Assembly: GCF_002234405.1 (NCBI RefSeq)
Contig: NZ_NMQT01000073.1
Location: 124,001-188,000 of the forward strand
Direction: 5' to 3'
DNA length: 64,000 bases
Source: Amycolatopsis thailandensis
GTDB lineage: Bacteria; Actinomycetota; Actinomycetes; Mycobacteriales; Pseudonocardiaceae
The stretch's first letter is position 1. Every line of letters begins with the position of its first letter. This document shows positions 37,394 to 44,115 of this stretch, in pieces. Under the pieces are notes generated by a model. The model was given only the letters and a program-made list of their open reading frames with translations, ran no database searches and was not told the DNA's origin. Made by a program: the position numbers and the translations under genes.

Positions 37394-37578
37394 CGAGCAT
37401 CATCCTTTTCGTTGACCACGGCGGCGAACGCCGTGGCGAGTGCTTTGAGGACGGCTTCCGCTTCGCTCCACTGCTCAGCAGTGCCCGCGTACTGGAGGAA
37501 GCCGCCAGGGAAGACCCGGACCAGATGGGTACGGCCGTCCGGGAAGACGACCGTCCCATCGATCCGCACGGGCTTCAC
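37390..37578 (-). CDS. phage hypothetical protein
   Basis: 62 residues from a GTG at 37578 that overlaps the stop of the upstream gene (GTGA). VKPVRIDGTVVFPDGRTHLV suggests a small beta-domain followed by a helix. Unknown. Confidence 0.5.
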   Translation of the reverse strand: MKPVRIDGTVVFPDGRTHLVRVFPGGFLQYAGTAEQWSEAEAVLKALATAFAAVVNEKDDAR

Positions 37579-37766
37579 GCCGCCGCCCGCGGGAGGTGCA
37601 GGGTCGCGGTTCCGTCGCGGCGCTGGACGTTCACCGTCCCGCGACACACGGAGCACTTGCCGGACACTCGGCCGTCGAACTTTTTGCCGAGGTGCGACAG
37701 CGACCGGAGGTCGGTGGCTCGTTTGTACGAGCCACCGCAGCGGTTTTCCTTGGTGATCCGAGCCAT
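37575..37766 (-). CDS. small zinc-ribbon-like protein
   Basis: 63 residues, ATG at 37766. A Cys at position 10 and the pair KCSVCRGTV with a basic body (YKRATDLRSLSHLGKKFDGR) suggest a nucleic-acid-binding zinc ribbon. GTGA overlap with the next gene. Confidence 0.55.
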   Translation of the reverse strand: MARITKENRCGGSYKRATDLRSLSHLGKKFDGRVSGKCSVCRGTVNVQRRDGTATLHLPRAAA

Positions 37767-37771
37767 TCCGG

Positions 37772-38056
37772 TCACCGACCGCCCCTCAGAACGATTTCCT
37801 CCTGGCGGATGTAGGAGTCCTCGGTGAGCACGCAGGCGGCGATGCCGATGTAGTACTCCCGGCGGGCGTCGGTGAGCTTGGCCCAAGCGATCACGCCGCC
37901 CCTTCCGTCGTGGCAGTCGGTGCCGCCGTAGTAGGCCGCTTTCCCTACCCGTTCCGCCTCTTCCGGTGAGAGCTGTTCGACCGTCCGGGGTTCCGCCCGG
38001 GGTGGCCGGGGAGGTTCGTGGTTCGGCCGGATGTTCCGGCCTCTCCGGAGCTTCAC
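37772..38056 (-). CDS. phage hypothetical protein, first gene of the leftward block
   Basis: 94 residues from a GTG at 38056 that follows GGGAGACAGGCA. A longer reading from a GTG at 38095 would swallow the GAGTCAGCAAGGCA element and the ribosome binding site, so the inner start is preferred. AWAKLTDARREYYIGIAACV is the most conserved-looking part. Unknown function. Confidence 0.55.
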   Translation of the reverse strand: MKLRRGRNIRPNHEPPRPPRAEPRTVEQLSPEEAERVGKAAYYGGTDCHDGRGGVIAWAKLTDARREYYIGIAACVLTEDSYIRQEEIVLRGGR

Positions 38057-38079
38057 TGCCTGTCTCCCTTGCTGTGTGG

Positions 38080-38093
38080 TGCCTTGCTGACTC
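38080..38093 (-). promoter_or_regulatory. GAGTCAGCAAGGCA leader element, copy B
   Basis: Exact copy of the 14-mer on the minus strand, 23 bp before the GTG of the leftward operon, again followed by GGGAGA. Confidence 0.6.
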
Positions 38094-38112
38094 ACCGATC
38101 ATCAGCATCGGT

Positions 38113-38168
38113 GTTTACCTGAAGCAAGCTACTGTGTCTTGAATCACAGTAAGTTGCTTGAAGTAAAC
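38113..38168. promoter_or_regulatory. large inverted repeat in the divergent control region
   Basis: Two 24-bp arms (38113-38136 and 38145-38168) match at 20 positions when one is inverted; they begin GTTTAC, share AAGCAA and end TACTGTG, around an 8-base centre TCTTGAAT. It lies between the leftward accessory operon and the rightward DUF932 gene, flanked on both sides by GAGTCAGCAAGGCA elements. A symmetric operator or a bidirectional promoter is likely. Confidence 0.65.
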
Positions 38169-38187
38169 TCTGGTGTGCATGCTTGTG

Positions 38188-38201
38188 GAGTCAGCAAGGC
38201 A
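38188..38201 (+). promoter_or_regulatory. GAGTCAGCAAGGCA leader element, copy C
   Basis: Exact 14-mer on the plus strand, 26 bp before the GTG of the DUF932 gene and followed by AGGGAGA. Confidence 0.6.
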
Positions 38202-38227
38202 GCCACAACACACCAGGGAGATTCCAA

Positions 38228-39358
38228 GTGGCACATGAGCTTGAACTGTTCGCCGATGGCAGCACCGCTTTCGCTGCCGCCCGTGAGCCGGGCTGGCACC
38301 GGCTCGGCACCGTGGCCCCCGGTCCCATGACCGCACAGGAAGTGCTGGATCTGGCCCAGTTGTCCAACTGGAACATTCGGAAGTCGCTCGGTCTCACCGC
38401 CGTGGTGCCGGGTGAGAAGTGCCAGGAGTGCAACCGAAAGATCGGTGCCAAGCACACCCAGAAGTGCCCCGTTCCGCAGGAGCCGGACCGTGGTTCTGAT
38501 GATCTGGTGGTGTCCGAAGAGGACACCGCACAGCTTCTGCCCGTGGATGGATGGGTGAGCACCTACCGGACCACTCCGGTCACCGGGGAGCTTCAGAATC
38601 TCGGCATCGTGTCCGGTGAGTACCCGATCATTCAGCCGGAAGAGTTCGCCGAGTTCATGCAGACCATTGTGGACACTTCCGGTGCTGTGTTCGACACCGG
38701 AGGTTCGCTCCGCAATGGTCGGGACATCTTCCTCACCATGCAGCTTCCGCAGGCCGTGACCATCGGTGGTGTCGATGAGATCGGCCTGTTCATGGCCGGT
38801 TTCAACAACTACTCCGGACAGGGGAAGCTCAAGGTGGTCACCACCCCGGTCCGGGTGGTCTGTGCCAACACCGAAAGGGCTGCACTCCGCAACTTCCGCA
38901 GTGAGTACACCTTTCGGCACAGCAAGGGGCTACAGGGCCGGATCGCCGAAGCCCGTGAAGCCCTCAAGATCAATTTTGAGTGGACAGAGGTCTTCAAGGC
39001 CGAAGCCGAAAGCATGATCAACACCAAGATGTCGGCCGACACCTTCGGTGACCTGATCAAGGCCGTGTGGCCGGAAAAGTTCTCGAAGCCCTTGGATGAC
39101 TGGAAAAAGCCCGAGCATGACCATTGGGACTCGCTCAATGGCCTGTTCAAGAATGCCGACACCCAGGAGAACATCCGGGGGACCGTGTGGGCCGGGTACA
39201 ACTCGATCACTGAGTACCTGGACTGGGAAATTCCGGTCCCCGGTGTCGGCACCGATGCCGCCGAACTGGCCAGGGCTGACCGTGCTTTCCTCGGTCAGTA
39301 CAACAAGCTCAAGCACCTGGCCTTTTCCAAGTCGCTCGACATCGTGGCCGCCAAGTGA
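38228..39358 (+). CDS. DUF932 phage/plasmid-like protein
   Basis: 376 residues from the GTG at 38228 (VAHELELFADGSTAFAAARE). Typical of the TIGR03299/DUF932 family: WHRLGTVAPGPMTAQEVLDL, then TYRTTPVTGELQNLGIVSGE, NNYSGQGKLKVVTTPVRVVC ANT. Roles suggested for the family include DNA metabolism, unproven. Codon use has visibly more A/T-ending codons than neighbours, so it may be a later acquisition. A CEC...HTQKC insert near residue 70-90 looks like a zinc loop. Confidence 0.85.
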   Translation: MAHELELFADGSTAFAAAREPGWHRLGTVAPGPMTAQEVLDLAQLSNWNIRKSLGLTAVVPGEKCQECNRKIGAKHTQKCPVPQEPDRGSDDLVVSEEDTAQLLPVDGWVSTYRTTPVTGELQNLGIVSGEYPIIQPEEFAEFMQTIVDTSGAVFDTGGSLRNGRDIFLTMQLPQAVTIGGVDEIGLFMAGFNNYSGQGKLKVVTTPVRVVCANTERAALRNFRSEYTFRHSKGLQGRIAEAREALKINFEWTEVFKAEAESMINTKMSADTFGDLIKAVWPEKFSKPLDDWKKPEHDHWDSLNGLFKNADTQENIRGTVWAGYNSITEYLDWEIPVPGVGTDAAELARADRAFLGQYNKLKHLAFSKSLDIVAAK

Positions 39359-39433
39359 CCCACCGTGCCGCTCAGTGCCCCTCTGCCGAACAGGTAGGGG
39401 GGCACTGCCCTATCCCGGGTTTCCCTGCCGCTG

Positions 39434-39510
39434 GTGTATTTCCGGCCGCTGAGAGCCCCGTGCAGGTGTGTATTTCGGTCCCCCTGGTGTCCCTGCCCCT
39501 GGTGTATTTC
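39434..39510 (+). repeat. three GTGTATTTC repeats at 34-bp spacing
   Basis: GTGTATTTC occurs at 39434-39442, 39468-39476 and 39502-39510, exactly 34 bp apart; copies 1 and 3 share the longer CTGGTGTATTTCCG. They fill the non-coding gap (39359-39542) between the DUF932 and HNH genes. Iteron-like, function unknown. Confidence 0.55.
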
Positions 39511-39542
39511 CGTTGCCCTGTAGGGCAGGCAGGGGGCAAGGC

Positions 39543-39941
39543 ATGCCGTACCGTGCCCCCGCACCGTGCACCGTGCCCGGTTGTGGTGAGCCTGCCCCAG
39601 GTGGGGGCCGCTGTGCTGAGCATGCACAGCAGGCAGCAGCCCGCCGCAGGCTCGACCCTGCACAGCAGGGGTACCGCACAGCAGGGCACCGGGCATTCCG
39701 GGCCGCAGTGCTCGACCGTGACCCCGTGTGCCGATGCACCGATGCCGGGTGCACCGGGCATCCGGGCCGCCCGTGTGTGCAACCGTCCACAGTGGCCGAT
39801 CACTGGCCGGTCACTCGTCGGGCACTCGTCCGGCAAGGGCTCGACCCGGACCGGCCGGAGCATGGCCGGGGACTCTGCCAGCCGTGCCACAACCGATACA
39901 CCGCCCGGGACCCCGTCACCCGTGGAGGAGGGACCCGGTGA
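39543..39941 (+). CDS. HNH endonuclease
   Basis: 132 residues from the ATG at 39543. Zinc-binding Cys residues (CTVPGCGEPAPGGGRCAEHA), a VADHWPVTRRALVRQGLDPD segment carrying the HNH His, and the closing GLCQPCHNRYTARDP. Such phage HNH enzymes usually lie close to cos and the terminase and assist packaging. Here the terminase starts 1.5 kb later, separated by a PP-loop gene and its partner. Confidence 0.85.
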   Translation: MPYRAPAPCTVPGCGEPAPGGGRCAEHAQQAAARRRLDPAQQGYRTAGHRAFRAAVLDRDPVCRCTDAGCTGHPGRPCVQPSTVADHWPVTRRALVRQGLDPDRPEHGRGLCQPCHNRYTARDPVTRGGGTR

Positions 39942-40161
39942 ACCGGGCCGCGCCGACGAGGCCGCCGACCGACCGCCGGTCCGGAAAGTGCCGGCAGTTC
40001 CCGCCCGCGCCGGAACGGACTCGGCCGCAGCCCGCGCTCGCCGCGGGACCCAGGGGGGCACCCCTCCCCACCCCCGGCAAGGCCGATCGTCAGCCAGGCC
40101 CGTCCGTGTCCCGACAAATTTCCGACACCGCTCCGGCACGTCGGCCGGGAGGTGGTAGCCG
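39942..40161 (+). other. very GC-rich spacer, possible decayed ORF
   Basis: A frame from a GTG at 39938 (overlapping the HNH stop) runs to 40168 and would encode 76 Pro/Arg-rich residues of no recognisable kind. The C-rich run near 40050-40075 is the sort of sequence seen around packaging sites, but nothing identifies a cos site. I do not call a gene. Confidence 0.35.
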
Positions 40162-40899
40162 GTGGTGATCAACCCGAATGCCGATCAGACCGCCCCGGTG
40201 CTTATCGACGGGGTCACGCCGTCGGCCGAGATCCGGGAGGAGCTGGCCCGCAAGGGCATTCCGGTCCTGCTGGCGTTCAGCCGGGGGAAGGACTCGCTCG
40301 CCGCTTGGCTCGCCCTCCGGGATGCGGACGTGGAGGTCCGGCCGTTTCACCTGTACCTCGTGCCGGGTCTTGAGTTCGTGGACGAGTCGCTGGTGGACTA
40401 CGAGAAGTTCTTCGGAACGACGATCCCGCAGCTTCCGCACCCGAGCCTCTTCCGGTGGCTGAACAACCTCACGTTCCAGGTCCCCGAACGGCGGCTGATC
40501 ATCGAAGCCGCTCAGCTTCCCGAGCCGGACTACGTCGACATCTCACGGGTGCTGTGCAGCGAGTACTACGACCTCGACCCGGAGGTCACCTTCACCGCCG
40601 ACGGCATCCGTGCCGCGGATTCCCCAAACCGCCGCACGGCGTTGAAGGGACACGGCCCCGTTCGGGAGCACGTGATGAAGGTGAGCCCGGTGTGGGACTG
40701 GCGTATCCGGCACGTCCGCGCCGCGCTCGCCGACCACCGATGTCCGCTGCCGGTCGACTACGAACTGTTCAACCGAACCTTCGACGGCCTGGATCTCCGC
40801 TTCCTGGCCCCGATCAAGGAGCGCTTCCCCCGGGACTACGAGCGCATCTTGGAGTGGTTCCCGCTGGCGGACTTGGAGCTGTTCCGTGCCGGACTCTAA
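40162..40899 (+). CDS. PAPS-reductase-like PP-loop protein
   Basis: 245 residues from the GTG at 40162 (GGGAGGTGG upstream). PP-loop variant VLLAFSRGKDSLAAWLAL with Ser40-Arg-Gly-Lys-Asp-Ser45; further VRPFHLYLVPGLEFVDESLV and a Cys in RVLCSEYYDLD. Related to phosphoadenosine-phosphosulfate reductases and DndC-type ATP pyrophosphatases. In phages such proteins are suspected of DNA or nucleotide sulfur chemistry. Overlaps the next gene by 14 bp. Confidence 0.82.
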   Translation: MVINPNADQTAPVLIDGVTPSAEIREELARKGIPVLLAFSRGKDSLAAWLALRDADVEVRPFHLYLVPGLEFVDESLVDYEKFFGTTIPQLPHPSLFRWLNNLTFQVPERRLIIEAAQLPEPDYVDISRVLCSEYYDLDPEVTFTADGIRAADSPNRRTALKGHGPVREHVMKVSPVWDWRIRHVRAALADHRCPLPVDYELFNRTFDGLDLRFLAPIKERFPRDYERILEWFPLADLELFRAGL

Positions 40900-41269
40900 C
40901 GACGACGTGATGGCCCAGCTCGCCGGTTCGGCCGCCCCGATGGGCGGGTCGAACGACGACCTGTTGGCCCAGCTCAACGCGGAGCCGGAGCCGGACCCGC
41001 TGGCCGATGTCGAGTACACCGGAGACGTACCGGAGGACTCCCGTAGGGAGCTGACAGCCCTACAGCAAGGGTTCCGGGACCGCGCGAAGCGCGAGGCCGA
41101 ACGATTCCGCCTGGCAACCGACTCCGAGTACTGGTTGGCGATCTGCTTCAAGTCCCGCGAGGACAAGGAGAAGTTCCTCCGGAACGCGAAGCTGCTGCAC
41201 GTCGGCGACAAGTACATGGACGGCTACGCCGTGGCCCGCCTGCTCGGCGTGCCAATGGACGACGAGTAA
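40886..41269 (+). CDS. partner protein of the PP-loop gene
   Basis: 127 residues, GTG start inside the preceding gene. Two imperfect N-terminal repeats (NDDVMAQLAGS, NDDLLAQLNAE), an acidic linker, then a C-terminal domain DSEYWLAICFKSREDKEKFL with VGDKYMDGYAVARLLG. The same pair occurs in other actinophages (from memory). Function unknown. Confidence 0.7.
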   Translation: MPDSNDDVMAQLAGSAAPMGGSNDDLLAQLNAEPEPDPLADVEYTGDVPEDSRRELTALQQGFRDRAKREAERFRLATDSEYWLAICFKSREDKEKFLRNAKLLHVGDKYMDGYAVARLLGVPMDDE

Positions 41270-41287
41270 GGGAGAGGAGGAGACACC

Positions 41288-41395
41288 ATGCGTCGGACGC
41301 TCACCCGCGTCAGCGGGGCGATGATCCGGGGTGCCGCGCGTCGGCTCGGCATCCGGTCGCCGGGTGCTGCCGGTGGCCGCAGCTCCGGTACCTGA
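41288..41395 (+). CDS. 35-residue basic peptide
   Basis: ATG at 41288 after a strong GGAGAGGAGGAGACACC. Sequence MRRTLTRVSGAMIRGAARRL, ending GGRSSGT; a cationic amphipathic helix is likely. It is followed 12 bp later by an 18-bp perfect terminator stem. Too short for family assignment; the strong ribosome binding site argues that it is translated. Confidence 0.5.
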   Translation: MRRTLTRVSGAMIRGAARRLGIRSPGAAGGRSSGT

Positions 41396-41407
41396 TCCCC
41401 TCGAACC

Positions 41408-41455
41408 ACGACGAAGCCCCCGACCCCCTTCCCCCTCGGTCGGGGGCTTCGTCGT
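41408..41455 (+). terminator. strong hairpin before the structural module
   Basis: Perfect 18-bp arms (ACGACGAAGCCCCCGACC and GGTCGGGGGCTTCGTCGT) with a 12-base C-rich loop. It separates early/accessory genes from the terminase and structural operon. No T-run. Confidence 0.75.
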
Positions 41456-41482
41456 GCCCATCACCCGTGAAGGAGGTCGAAC

Positions 41483-41941
41483 GTGGGAGCACGCGGTGCG
41501 AAGCCGAAGCCGACAGCGCTCAAGGTGCTGCACGGCGACCGCCCTGACCGGATCAACCACGCCGAGCCGATCCCGCCCGAGGGCGAGGTCCAGCCGCCCG
41601 CCGAACTCTCCGACGACGCCCGCGCGGTCTGGGACCGGCTCGCGCCGGGCCTCATCACCGTCGGCGTCCTGACGAGCTGGGACATCGACGCCTTCGTCAT
41701 CGTCTGCGAAGCCCTCGCGCGCTACCGGCAGGCGACCAAGCTCGTCAACGGCTCCGCGCTGCTGGTGCAGGGGCCGAACGGCTTCGTGAAGAACCCCGCG
41801 CTGGTCGTTCAGCGTGAGGCCGAGACGACGTTCGCGCAGTACGGCGCGAGGTTCGGACTCACCCCGTCCGACCGCACGCAGTTGAAGGTTGACGCTCCGG
41901 GTGCCGCCAAGGGGCCGAGCGCCGAGCGCCTCCTCTCGTAA
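41483..41941 (+). CDS. P27-family phage terminase small subunit
   Basis: 152 residues, GTG after GAAGGAGG. Pattern ARGAKPKPTALKVLHGDRPD, then PPAELSDDARAVWDRLAPGL and KNPALVVQREAETTFAQYGA RFGLTPSDR is typical of P27 terminase small subunits, which bind phage DNA and activate the large subunit. Overlaps the large-subunit frame by 53 bp. Confidence 0.92.
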   Translation: MGARGAKPKPTALKVLHGDRPDRINHAEPIPPEGEVQPPAELSDDARAVWDRLAPGLITVGVLTSWDIDAFVIVCEALARYRQATKLVNGSALLVQGPNGFVKNPALVVQREAETTFAQYGARFGLTPSDRTQLKVDAPGAAKGPSAERLLS

Positions 41942-43592
41942 GCCTCGGCTGCCGGAGTGCGGGTTCACCCTCGACGGGCGGACCTGCCGCAAACGCGGCG
42001 ATCACTTCTGCCGACCGCGTGCCGCGCATGCGGTCGCGTTCTGCTCCGAGCTGTGTGTCCACACGAAGGACAAGTGGGCTCGCCGGCCGTTCGAACTCGC
42101 GTCGTGGCAGCGCAAGGACATCATCGAGCCGCTGTTCGGCGAGGTCACGTGGGACCCCGAATGGGAGTCCTACGTTCGCCGGTACCAGATCGGCTGGATC
42201 GAGCTGGCGCGCAAGAACGGCAAGAGCGAGCTGCTGGCGTTCATCGCGCTCTACCTCCTCGTCGGTGACGGCGTGGAGGGCGCGGAGATCTACGGCTGCG
42301 CGATGGACCGGGGCCAGGCCGCGAAAGTGTTCGATGTCGCGGCGCGCATGGTGAAGCTGTCGCCGGTCTTGTCCGCCCGCCTGGTCGTGAAGGACCACAT
42401 CAAGCGGATCATCGACGAACGCACCGGCAGCTACTACGAAGTGGTCGCGGCCGACGCAGCCGGGAACCTCGGTCACAACCCGCACGGCGTGGTCTTCGAC
42501 GAGGTGCTGACCCAGCGGGACGCCCGGCTGTGGGACGCGATGCGGACCGGTATGGGCACCCGCGCGCAGCCCATGATGATCGCCGCCACCACGGCCGGTG
42601 ACGACCCGGCCAGCTTCGCCCGCTCCGAGCACGACGAGTGCGTTCGCATCCAGGATGACCCGGACCGCGCCCGGCACCGGTTCGCGTACGTCCGCAACGT
42701 TCCCGAAGACGCCGACCCGTGGGACGAGAAGAACTGGGCGCTGGCGAATCCCGCGCTCGGCGACTTCCTCTCGATCCGGTCGCTACGCCAGGAAGCGGCC
42801 GAGGCCAGGAACGATCCGTCCAAAGAGAATTCGTTCCGGCAGTACCGGCTCAACCAATGGGTGCAGCAGGCGCACAGGTGGATGCCGATGCACTTGTACC
42901 GGCAGTGCGCGGGCACCGTTGCCCCGGCACCGGACTGGCTGCGCGCCGAGCTGGCCGGACGCCGGGCCTACGGCGGACTCGACCTCGCGGCCAAGCTCGA
43001 CATGACCGCGTGGTCGCTGCTCATCCCAGACGGCCTGGACGGCGTTCCGTCGATGCTCTGGCGGTTCTGGCTGCCCGAGGCCGCGGTGCGGTTCCTCGAC
43101 GGCCGGACGAACGGCCGGGTCTCCCAATGGGCTGACGGCGGCTGGATCACCGTCACGCCCGGCGACGTCATCGACTACGACGTGATCTACGCCGACATCG
43201 CCGAGGACTGCCGGACCTTCAAGGTCATGGCGGCCGGATACGACGAGTGGTCCGGCGAGCCGGTCCGGCAGGAGATCCAGAAGAAGACCCGGATCGACCT
43301 CGCGCCGATCCCGCAGACCTACCGGGGGCTCACGTTCGGCATGACCGAGCTGATGGCGCTCACCAAGTCCCGGAACTGGACGCACCACGCCAACCCGGTC
43401 GCCGAGTGGTGCTTCGACGCCGTGGAGGTCCGCCACCCGGCCGGGGACGCCGACCAGCTCCGACCGGACAAGCCCGACCGCCAGGCCGTCGGCAAGCGCA
43501 TCGACGCCGTGCCGACGGCTGCGATGGCGATCACGCGCTGGCGCGAGCTGGCGCAGAAGCATGCCCGGTCGGGCCGGATGGTCATTCGGTGA
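41889..43592 (+). CDS. phage terminase large subunit
   Basis: 567 residues from a TTG at 41889; a GTG at 41901 is an alternative. ATPase motif LARKNGKSELL (Arg108-Ser113), Walker B PHGVVFDEV (Asp204, Glu205), C-terminal nuclease region with GGLDLAAKLDMTAW and AAGYDEWSG. It cuts and pumps DNA into the prohead. A Cys-rich N-terminal insert (CRKRGDHFCRPR, FCSELCV) before the ATPase is distinctive. Its 3' end overlaps the convergent moron by 11 bp. Confidence 0.93.
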   Translation: MTLRVPPRGRAPSASSRKPRLPECGFTLDGRTCRKRGDHFCRPRAAHAVAFCSELCVHTKDKWARRPFELASWQRKDIIEPLFGEVTWDPEWESYVRRYQIGWIELARKNGKSELLAFIALYLLVGDGVEGAEIYGCAMDRGQAAKVFDVAARMVKLSPVLSARLVVKDHIKRIIDERTGSYYEVVAADAAGNLGHNPHGVVFDEVLTQRDARLWDAMRTGMGTRAQPMMIAATTAGDDPASFARSEHDECVRIQDDPDRARHRFAYVRNVPEDADPWDEKNWALANPALGDFLSIRSLRQEAAEARNDPSKENSFRQYRLNQWVQQAHRWMPMHLYRQCAGTVAPAPDWLRAELAGRRAYGGLDLAAKLDMTAWSLLIPDGLDGVPSMLWRFWLPEAAVRFLDGRTNGRVSQWADGGWITVTPGDVIDYDVIYADIAEDCRTFKVMAAGYDEWSGEPVRQEIQKKTRIDLAPIPQTYRGLTFGMTELMALTKSRNWTHHANPVAEWCFDAVEVRHPAGDADQLRPDKPDRQAVGKRIDAVPTAAMAITRWRELAQKHARSGRMVIR

Positions 43593-44040
43593 TCGGCGGC
43601 TCACCGGCTTCGTCCAGGGACTCGTCGGTGCCCTTCTTCGCGAGCGCGAGCACCGTGTTCGCGACCTCGGGTGTCATCTTGAAGCGGTAGGTGTCGCCGA
43701 CCTGGTCGCGCTCGAACGGCACCTGCCCGCCAAGGCGTTTCTGCGCAGCGCCGAGCATGCCTGCTCCCTTCCGGCGGTCGATGCTGATCATGTCGCAGAG
43801 GTGCTTCCAGTCCACCCAATCACCTTGCGCCACAAGGGATTCATGGGCCAGCGCCTTGAGGAACGCGCGCCAGTGCTCGTTGACACCGCTGTTGTAGGCG
43901 TTCGCGACGGCTTCTGGGGCGGTCGGGTCACCAGCTTCCTTGGCGGTAGCTTGTGATGCGTAGTTCGCTGCATGCTTCGCCATCGCGGGAATGCTCCAAT
44001 CTGGGACTGTAGCGGTGAAAGTCACCCAGTTCGTTGTCAT
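43582..44040 (-). CDS. moron: hypothetical protein on the opposite strand
   Basis: 152 residues (MTTNWVTFTATVPDWSIPAM onward), inserted head-on between terminase and portal. VNEHWRAFLKALAHESLVAQ and HLCDMISIDRRKGAGMLGAA look helical; no family recognised. Opposite-strand insertion with its own control region (phased ATACCT repeats upstream) is typical of lysogenic-conversion morons. Confidence 0.7.
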   Translation of the reverse strand: MTTNWVTFTATVPDWSIPAMAKHAANYASQATAKEAGDPTAPEAVANAYNSGVNEHWRAFLKALAHESLVAQGDWVDWKHLCDMISIDRRKGAGMLGAAQKRLGGQVPFERDQVGDTYRFKMTPEVANTVLALAKKGTDESLDEAGEPPITE

Positions 44041-44068
44041 GTCGACTCCTCATCAGCCGCCGGTCTAG

Positions 44069-44096
44069 ATACCTCTAAGGTACCTTGAAGATACCT
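44069..44096. promoter_or_regulatory. phased ATACCT repeats between moron and portal
   Basis: ATACCT (44069), GTACCT (44080) and ATACCT (44091) begin exactly 11 bp apart, the middle one inside the palindrome AAGGTACCTT. One helical turn spacing suggests cooperative binding of a regulator on one DNA face. The region separates the divergent moron and portal starts. Confidence 0.6.
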
Positions 44097-44115
44097 TGCG
44101 AGCAAGGGGGTGCCT

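Noticed and set aside
39434-39510. CRISPR array
   Set aside because: Only three 9-base repeats at 34 bp; repeat too short and no cas genes.
39938-40168. 76-codon frame overlapping the HNH stop
   Set aside because: GTGA overlap is suggestive, but the product is Pro/Arg-rich and resembles nothing; left as spacer.
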